Shown here: positions 22,569 through 27,200 of the stretch, one piece after another
Numbering within the stretch: position 1 is the stretch's first letter
Layout of the letters: every line of letters begins with the position of its first letter
From: a virus
Virus record (IMG/VR): IMGVR_UViG_3300042894_005581
Coordinates: 1 to 27,200 of that record
Length of the DNA stretch: 27,200 bases
Strand: one strand, 5' to 3'
The notes under the pieces: generated by a model
The model's database searches: none
Seen by the model: only the letters and a program-made list of their open reading frames with translations
Told to the model about the DNA's origin: nothing
Program-made: the position numbers and the translations under genes

Positions 22569-22596
22569 TTTACACCAACCGACAAGTGTATATAGT
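22569..22596 (+). promoter_or_regulatory. Sigma70-like promoter of uvsX
   Basis: TTTACA (22569-22574), 16-base spacer, TATAGT (22591-22596); an overlapping TATATA at 22589 gives a 14-base spacer. The leader would be about 12 bases, ending TTAAATT before the ATG, without a Shine-Dalgarno site. Confidence 0.65.
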
Positions 22597-22614
22597 TGAA
22601 CCATCTCTTAAATT

Positions 22615-23664
22615 ATGTCTTCATTACTCGCTAAACTAAAAAAGAATTCCCGCATTGATAGCTCGTCTACCTTGGATGAATCCAAGTTCTTCAATCAAGG
22701 TGACAACAGTGTTCCGACCGATGTTCCTATGATCAACGTCGCCCTCTCCGGCGACCTCGACAAGGGTCTCACTTCCGGTCTCACTGTTCTTGCTGGTCCA
22801 TCTAAACACTTCAAGACCTCATTCGCCCTCATCATGGTTGCGGCGTACATGAGAAAGTATCCAGAATCAATTGTTCTATTCTATGATTCTGAATTCGGTT
22901 CGCCGCAGGCTTACTTCAAGACCTTTGGTATTGATACCAGCCGCGTGCTCCACTGTCCAATCATGAATGTCGAAGACCTTAAGTTTGACATCATGAAACA
23001 GCTTGACGGAATTGAGAAGGGTGAGAAAGTCATCATCATGATTGACTCGGTCGGTAACCTTGCTTCCAAGAAGGAAGTTGAGGATGCCATGAATGAGAAA
23101 TCGGTTGCCGATATGACCCGCGCCAAGGCTTTCAAGAGCCTCTTCCGTATGGTGACTCCGCATCTGTCAATGAAGGATATTCCTATTGTTGCAATCGGTC
23201 ACACCTACAAGACCCAGGACATGTATCCCAAGGATGTTCTCTCTGGCGGTACCGGTCTCTATTACTCTGCCAACACGGTCTGGATTCTCGGACGCCAGCA
23301 AGATAAGGATGATGATGGTCTTCAAGGTTATCACTTTGTGATCAATGTAGACAAGTCTCGCTTTGTGAAAGAAAAGTCCAAGGTTCCAATTTCCGTTTCC
23401 TTTGCCAATGGCGTTGAGAAATACTCTGGACTCCTTGAGGTCTGCGTTGATGGTGGTTTTGTAACTAAACCCACCGTTGGTTGGTACCAAAAGAAAGGTG
23501 ATACCGCCAAGTACCGCGAAAAGGATACCTATACCGCAGAATTCTGGAAAGACATTCTTGACTCGAAAGACTTTAAAGACTACATCCGTACCCGCTATAC
23601 CCTAGGCGGTGAAGGTCAAAGTGGTCTCACCTCAATCGTAGATGATGAAGCCGATGAATCCTAA
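22615..23664 (+). CDS. uvsX: RecA-like recombinase UvsX
   Basis: Strand-exchange protein of T4-type recombination. Near-identical motif blocks to T4 UvsX: Walker A AGPSKHFKTSFALIMV (60-75), LFYDSEFGSPQAYFKTFGID, Walker B KVIIMIDSVGNLASKKE, the loop region EKSVADMTRAKAFKSLFRMV, AIGHTYKTQDMYPKDVLSGG, and NVDKSRFVKEKSKVPISVSF. Length 349 versus 391 in T4. The N-terminal helix (MSSLLAKLKKNSRID) for subunit contact is present. The last 23 bases overlap the next gene's longest start. It has its own promoter. Confidence 0.98.
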   Translation: MSSLLAKLKKNSRIDSSSTLDESKFFNQGDNSVPTDVPMINVALSGDLDKGLTSGLTVLAGPSKHFKTSFALIMVAAYMRKYPESIVLFYDSEFGSPQAYFKTFGIDTSRVLHCPIMNVEDLKFDIMKQLDGIEKGEKVIIMIDSVGNLASKKEVEDAMNEKSVADMTRAKAFKSLFRMVTPHLSMKDIPIVAIGHTYKTQDMYPKDVLSGGTGLYYSANTVWILGRQQDKDDDGLQGYHFVINVDKSRFVKEKSKVPISVSFANGVEKYSGLLEVCVDGGFVTKPTVGWYQKKGDTAKYREKDTYTAEFWKDILDSKDFKDYIRTRYTLGGEGQSGLTSIVDDEADES

Positions 23665-24007
23665 AATTACAGATACAGATTACGCTTTTGTTGAAAAGCC
23701 AACTTCCGAAATGTATTCGGTTAAGTTGAAGAGTGGTCAATGGTCGGGCGTCATTGTTACCTACGGAAAGGTTTCCTTAAAGGTCAACGAAGACAAAGAA
23801 ACAGCCACTCTTTCTTTTCAATTCAAGGTCGATGAAGCTCCGGCTCCACACGACGTAGAAATACTTGAAGAATCAAACGACTTCAATAACCATCTCGGCG
23901 ACATCCTCAGCCACATCATTCAAAATGCCTTCGATACGGGCAAGTATAAATTAGGGTCTAATGACAAACAATCTACAAACGACGATTCTGCAGAAGTTAG
24001 TGAATGA
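23642..24007 (+). CDS. Small conserved protein between uvsX and gp41, unknown function
   Basis: A 121-residue protein whose start overlaps uvsX and whose end overlaps gp41 by 47 bases. Possible ATGs are at 23642, 23645 and 23654; the last gives MNPKITDTDYAFVEKPTSEM and best resembles the beginning of small proteins found at this locus in T4-like marine phages. The first ~75 residues read as beta-strands (YSVKLKSGQWSGVIVTYGKV, TATLSFQFKVDEAP), then a helix (NHLGDILSHIIQNAF) and an acidic Ser/Asp tail. I know of no function; nesting between UvsX and gp41 suggests a replication/recombination accessory. Confidence 0.7.
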   Translation: MMKPMNPKITDTDYAFVEKPTSEMYSVKLKSGQWSGVIVTYGKVSLKVNEDKETATLSFQFKVDEAPAPHDVEILEESNDFNNHLGDILSHIIQNAFDTGKYKLGSNDKQSTNDDSAEVSE

Positions 24008-25355
24008 TGAAGGGTATTGCCGCAAGGTACTACCATTCATTAAACGCGAATACTTTGAGGGGTCGCATAGGTCCGTCTATAAACTAGTTATTGATTTCAT
24101 TGAGAAATACAATAAACTACCAACACAGACGACACTCAACATTGATCTCGTAAATAGAAATACCGACATCAGTGAGGAGCAGTATGACAACACGGTTAAA
24201 CTTATTGAATCTCTTAAGGAGAATCCCAAGGTCGAAGACCAGTGGTTACTTGAACACACCGAAAAGTGGTGCAAGGACCGCGCGGTGTTTCTTGCCATCA
24301 TGGAATCTATTTCCATTATTGACGGTAAGAAAAAGGAAGTCACTCAGGACGCAATTCCCGACATTCTGCAAAAGGCATTGGGAATCAATTTTGATAATTC
24401 TGTTGGTCACGACTACATTGGTAATGCCGACGACCGCTTTGACTTCTATCACAAAGTTGAAGACCGTACTCCATTCGACCTGGAGATGTTCAATACCATT
24501 ACAAAGAATGGTGTGCCTCGGAAGACTCTCAACATTTGTCTTGCGGGTACGGGCGTGGGTAAATCTCTATTCATGTGTCATGTGGCTTCTTCGTTCCTTA
24601 CTCAGGGCAAGAATGTACTTTACATTACACTTGAAATGTCGGAGGAACGCATTGCCGAACGTATTGACGCCAATCTAATGAATGTTCCGATTGATCAGTT
24701 GGCAAATATGCCAAAGGATCTTTACGAATCTAAAATCCAAAAGATTGCCGCAAAGACAAAGGGTACCCTTATTGTAAAAGAATATCCTACGGCTTCCGCT
24801 CATGCAGGACACTTCCGTGCTCTCCTGAATGAACTGAAACTCAAGAAGGACTTCAAGGCTGATGCCATCTTTATTGATTATCTCAATATCTGTGCATCGG
24901 CTCGTATGAAGGGTGTCGGCGGTTCCGTAAACACCTATTCATTCATTAAGGCAATTGCCGAAGAAATCCGTGGGCTTGCCGTGGAGTTTGATGTTCCCAT
25001 CTTCTCTGCGACTCAGACGACCCGCTCGGGTTTCGGCAACAGCGATGTTGAACTCACCGATACCTCCGAATCATTCGGTCTCCCTGCTACCGCCGACCTA
25101 ATGTTTGCATTAATCTCAACCGAGGAACTGGAGAAGATGAATCAGCTCCTCGTGAAACAGCTAAAGAATCGTTACAACGACCCCACAAAAAACAAGAAAT
25201 TCATCATCGGTGTCGACCGTGCTAAAATGCGGTTGTACGATGTCGAAAACAAAGCACAGACTCTCACTAAAGAACCAACCATCCGCCAAGCAAGTCCTTC
25301 GGTACCATCATTTGGAATTACTCCGAAACGTGACTTCAGTGGATTCAAAATGTAA
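23961..25355 (+). CDS. 41: Replicative DNA helicase gp41 (DnaB-like)
   Basis: Hexameric 5'-3' helicase of the replication fork. An N-terminal helical domain (MTNNLQTTILQKLVNDEGYC) with FIKREYFEGSHRSVYKLVID precedes the RecA-like core: Walker A CLAGTGVGKSLFM (about 193-205), LYITLEMSEERIAERIDANL, Walker B AIFIDYLNICASAR (about 300), and a distal QTTRSGFGNSDVELTDTSES with LVKQLKNRYNDP. The C-terminal SPSVPSFGITPKRDFSGFKM is a tail after the core. Length 464 versus 475 in T4. It begins inside the previous gene, a coupling that is common in this cluster. Confidence 0.96.
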   Translation: MTNNLQTTILQKLVNDEGYCRKVLPFIKREYFEGSHRSVYKLVIDFIEKYNKLPTQTTLNIDLVNRNTDISEEQYDNTVKLIESLKENPKVEDQWLLEHTEKWCKDRAVFLAIMESISIIDGKKKEVTQDAIPDILQKALGINFDNSVGHDYIGNADDRFDFYHKVEDRTPFDLEMFNTITKNGVPRKTLNICLAGTGVGKSLFMCHVASSFLTQGKNVLYITLEMSEERIAERIDANLMNVPIDQLANMPKDLYESKIQKIAAKTKGTLIVKEYPTASAHAGHFRALLNELKLKKDFKADAIFIDYLNICASARMKGVGGSVNTYSFIKAIAEEIRGLAVEFDVPIFSATQTTRSGFGNSDVELTDTSESFGLPATADLMFALISTEELEKMNQLLVKQLKNRYNDPTKNKKFIIGVDRAKMRLYDVENKAQTLTKEPTIRQASPSVPSFGITPKRDFSGFKM

Positions 25356-25359
25356 TACC

Positions 25360-25605
25360 ATGGAAACACAAACACAATTCGAAGACATTGAACCCAGCTT
25401 CAATCCAATTAACTTTAGCCCCTTTTCTCAACTTTTGGTGGGCACTCAGACTACCGATCCCGTTCTCGTTTTTAATGTCGGGGACAAAGAGATACTTAGA
25501 ATTGAGCGAAATGGAAATGTAATTGCTCCCGACCTTGAATCGGCTTCCGAAGCTGGTAGGGTCTTTATTGAAACTATTAGAAAAGAATTAAAATTCAAAC
25601 TTTAA
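25360..25605 (+). CDS. Small phage protein, unknown function
   Basis: An 81-residue protein starting four bases after the gp41 stop. An in-frame open stretch extends upstream into gp41, but METQTQFEDIEPSFNPINFS at 25360 is the first sensible start. The C-terminal half, VLVFNVGDKEILRIERNGNV then IAPDLESASEAGRVFIETI, resembles short phage proteins of the form 'ei.rI..dG.vi.....ea...F...l'. No function is known to me. Confidence 0.6.
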   Translation: METQTQFEDIEPSFNPINFSPFSQLLVGTQTTDPVLVFNVGDKEILRIERNGNVIAPDLESASEAGRVFIETIRKELKFKL

Positions 25606-25616
25606 TCATTTTGTTG

Positions 25617-25644
25617 TTTACTTTGCGGTACAACAATGTAATAT
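25617..25644 (+). promoter_or_regulatory. Sigma70-like promoter of the 193-residue gene
   Basis: TTTTGTTG then TTTACT (25617-25622), 16-base spacer, TAATAT (25639-25644) in the context TGTAATATAGG. The predicted leader is only a few bases before the ATG at 25657. Confidence 0.65.
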
Positions 25645-25656
25645 AGGAACTACAAT

Positions 25657-26238
25657 ATGGGAATGTTCGATACAATTCAATGGGGCGACAACCTACCCTT
25701 CACCGAAGAAATGAAGGGTCTTGGTCTTGCCAAAAACAACTGGTCCTTTCAGACCAAAGACTTTGACTGCTGCTTGGCCGACTATGTCGTTCAGGACGGT
25801 AAGCTCTTTCTAAAAAAATACAAGAATGAGAAATGGGTTGAAGGCGACCCAAAAGCCGAGAACTTCATGGACCGCCTAGGTTCTCTCAATCGTACCGAAC
25901 CCTATCTTGAAGCACAAAAATCAGTTACCCATACAGTTTATATGTATGAATACCGGCACGATGTTATCGGTCTTTGGGATTGCTCCATTGAGTTCAAGGC
26001 TGTATTTGTTCATGGAGCCGTTGAATCGGTTGAACTCATCCGCTTTGAAAAACTGCCGAATGCAGAAAGAAAACGAATCGACCGTGAATGGGAGGAACAC
26101 TTAGAATTGATCAACTCTTATTGGTACAACCGCTTCATTTTCCACACATCAACCTATCGCTGGGTACGTCACATCCTCTCCCGTGCCTTTTACAAAACCG
26201 GCACATTCTTCCAAACCATTTCCTATAAACTGCCATGA
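25657..26238 (+). CDS. Phage protein of the 'MGMFDTI' type, unknown function
   Basis: A 193-residue protein. The opening MGMFDTIQWGDNLPF, followed by WSFQTKDFDCCLADYVVQDG with a short charged segment, is a recurrent pattern in small uncharacterised proteins of phages and some bacteria ('MGMFD.h......P....G..FQTKDLdc.L..Y.i...G.L'). The cysteine pair and aromatic residues may form a small zinc or beta-rich domain, but no metal motif is certain. The C-terminal ~50 residues are basic and aromatic (YRWVRHILSRAFYKTGTFFQ). It overlaps the next gene by four bases. No function can be assigned. Confidence 0.65.
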   Translation: MGMFDTIQWGDNLPFTEEMKGLGLAKNNWSFQTKDFDCCLADYVVQDGKLFLKKYKNEKWVEGDPKAENFMDRLGSLNRTEPYLEAQKSVTHTVYMYEYRHDVIGLWDCSIEFKAVFVHGAVESVELIRFEKLPNAERKRIDREWEEHLELINSYWYNRFIFHTSTYRWVRHILSRAFYKTGTFFQTISYKLP

Positions 26239-26510
26239 GCTATATTGACAAACGCACCAACTCGCCAGCATATCGCCGTAAACTGAAAAAGTTTACCGAA
26301 GCAATCAAGTCCTATCGTGGGCTTACAAAGATTCCAGGACAGCCGCCAAAGCTAAAGTCCTCGGCGTCTCCTCGCGAGCTTGCCGACTATAACGATAAGA
26401 ATCAGTTCCGCGTTGACCGCTCGACGATTCGTTATTTCCTTTTTGCCCTGGAAGGCAGCAATGCCGACCGCCGCCCAGCAAAGACGGAAGAAGCTCCAGC
26501 CGCAGCCTAA
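26235..26510 (+). CDS. Small basic protein, unknown function
   Basis: A 91-residue protein overlapping the previous stop (ATGA). N-terminal two thirds basic (SPAYRRKLKKFTEAIKSYRG, KIPGQPPKLKSS), then a helix (VDRSTIRYFLFALEGS) and an Ala/Pro/Glu tail similar in composition to the tails of the 81-residue protein near gp45 and the AAA+ ATPase. I do not recognise a family. Confidence 0.6.
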   Translation: MSYIDKRTNSPAYRRKLKKFTEAIKSYRGLTKIPGQPPKLKSSASPRELADYNDKNQFRVDRSTIRYFLFALEGSNADRRPAKTEEAPAAA

Positions 26511-26511
26511 T

Positions 26512-26697
26512 ATGAAAGAATTCCTTATTGCCCTTCTAATTGTTTTGGTAATTGCATTCTTTGTATTTTACCCAATTGCTGCTATTTGGTCGCTCAATAC
26601 TCTATTCGGTCTTACCATTCCATTCACATTTAAAACTTGGTGTGCAGCCGGTTTACTCATCGGAGTGTTCACTGCCAGAATTACCATAAAGAAATAA
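26512..26697 (+). CDS. Small two-segment membrane protein
   Basis: A 61-residue protein starting one base after the previous stop. Two hydrophobic stretches are visible: FLIALLIVLVIAFFVFYPIA (about 4-23) and WCAAGLLIGVFTA (about 43-55), separated by a short loop LNTLFGLTIPFTFK; the C-terminus is basic (RITIKK). Small two-pass proteins with the 'LFG..IPFTFKTW' pattern are found in many T4-like phages. A membrane or lysis-related role is possible but there is no direct evidence. The longer in-frame ORF from 26380 lies in the previous gene and is not preferred. Confidence 0.65.
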   Translation: MKEFLIALLIVLVIAFFVFYPIAAIWSLNTLFGLTIPFTFKTWCAAGLLIGVFTARITIKK

Positions 26698-26701
26698 ACA
26701 C

Positions 26702-27200
26702 ATGAGAATCCTCTGCATATCCGATACCCACGGGCTCCATAAAGCCCTTGGTGATCTACCAGAAGCCGATGTTATTGTACATGCCGGGGATTTCTGTAAC
26801 CATGGAAGCATGGATGAAGCCATTCGAGCCATCGGCTGGTTCAATGCTCTTCCGTATAAGCACCGTGTGATCATTGCGGGTAACCATGACATTTTCATGG
26901 ACCCAAATCATTACGACTATTCCAGTACCGAAAGCTCCATCAAGGCAATCCTTCCCATTTCGGAAGGTTTCCACTATCTAAATGATTCTGGTGCCACAAT
27001 TGATGGAGTCAAGTTCTGGGGTTCTCCGGTACAGCCAGAATTCTTTAACTGGGCATTCAACCGCAAACGTGGTTCTGATATTCAGAAACACTGGGACCTT
27101 ATTCCAGAGGACACCGATGTCCTCGTGACTCATGGTCCGGCATACGGGTTTGTGGATGAGTGTCCCAATTACAAAATGCCTTGGGTGAATGAGAAAGTTG
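26702..27200 (+). CDS. Calcineurin-like metallophosphoesterase, cut by the window end
   Basis: Open to the end of the window (166 codons seen, no stop), starting four bases after the membrane-protein stop. Motifs: SDTHGLH near residue 7, AGDFCNHG near residue 28, IIAGNHDIF near residue 60, and VTHGPAYGF near the visible end. This arrangement, with WFNALPYKHRVIIAGNHD, resembles the MPPED/239AB-type phosphoesterases, which hydrolyse cyclic nucleotides or other phosphodiesters. The substrate in phage is unknown; it is distinct from gp47, which has the SbcD arrangement. The 3' end lies outside the window. Confidence 0.8.
   Translation, partial: MRILCISDTHGLHKALGDLPEADVIVHAGDFCNHGSMDEAIRAIGWFNALPYKHRVIIAGNHDIFMDPNHYDYSSTESSIKAILPISEGFHYLNDSGATIDGVKFWGSPVQPEFFNWAFNRKRGSDIQKHWDLIPEDTDVLVTHGPAYGFVDECPNYKMPWVNEKV

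Noticed and set aside
1-27200. tRNA genes, CRISPR arrays or insertion sequences
   Set aside because: No cloverleaf-like segments, regularly spaced repeats or transposase genes were found; gaps between genes are all under about 140 bases.

Overview
This window is a contiguous piece of a T4-like (Straboviridae/Kyanoviridae-type) tailed phage genome. The evidence is a run of recognisable T4 core genes, all on the + strand and tightly packed: scaffold gp22, major capsid gp23, tail terminator gp3, UvsY, UvsW, late sigma factor gp55, gp47/gp46, sliding clamp gp45, a DsbA-like protein, clamp loader gp44/gp62, RegA, DNA polymerase gp43, UvsX and helicase gp41. The gene order (gp22-gp23-gp3-UvsY-UvsW-gp55-gp47-gp46 ... 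gp45-gp44-gp62-RegA-Hsp20-gp43-UvsX-gp41) looks more like marine/cyanophage 'exo-T-even' relatives than coliphage T4. The host cannot be decided from the sequence: there are no photosynthesis genes, tRNAs or host-derived metabolic markers here.

Layout. 1-2.8 kb: head genes (gp22, gp23), closed by a strong terminator. 2.8-5.7 kb: gp3, UvsY, UvsW and an Sm-like small protein. 5.8-9.7 kb: gp55, an AT-rich NUMOD3/zinc-finger protein related to homing endonucleases, then gp47-gp46. 9.8-13.3 kb: a two-gene module of a zincin + von Willebrand A protein (CobT-like layout) and a MoxR/CobS-type AAA+ ATPase. 13.4-17.1 kb: a winged-helix protein, a MazG-like dNTP pyrophosphohydrolase, and the clamp/clamp-loader/RegA block. 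17.2-21.3 kb: Hsp20, a possible archaeo-eukaryotic-primase-like protein, and DNA polymerase. 21.4-25.6 kb: a TET-associated-type glycosyltransferase, a small partner, UvsX, a small conserved protein, and gp41. 25.7-27.2 kb: small unassigned phage genes and a truncated metallophosphoesterase.

How it works together. gp43, gp45, gp44/62, gp41 and perhaps the primase-like protein form the replisome. UvsX, UvsY, UvsW and gp46/47 run recombination-dependent replication. gp55, with the clamp, would recognise the TATAAATA late promoters that are visible in the window. RegA would repress early mRNAs.

The regulatory layer is the most distinctive part. About ten intergenic sigma70-like promoters share a TTTACA/T -35 box, often preceded by TTTGTT, and a TGTATAAT-like -10 box. 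Several of these, and two exact TATAAATA late promoters, lie so close to the start codon that the transcripts would be leaderless or nearly so. Genes inside operons more often have Shine-Dalgarno sites. A 5' inverted repeat with a possible pseudoknot precedes the winged-helix gene. The candidates most worth follow-up are the leaderless promoter architecture, the zincin-VWA/AAA+ module, the TET-associated glycosyltransferase, and the primase-like protein next to gp43.
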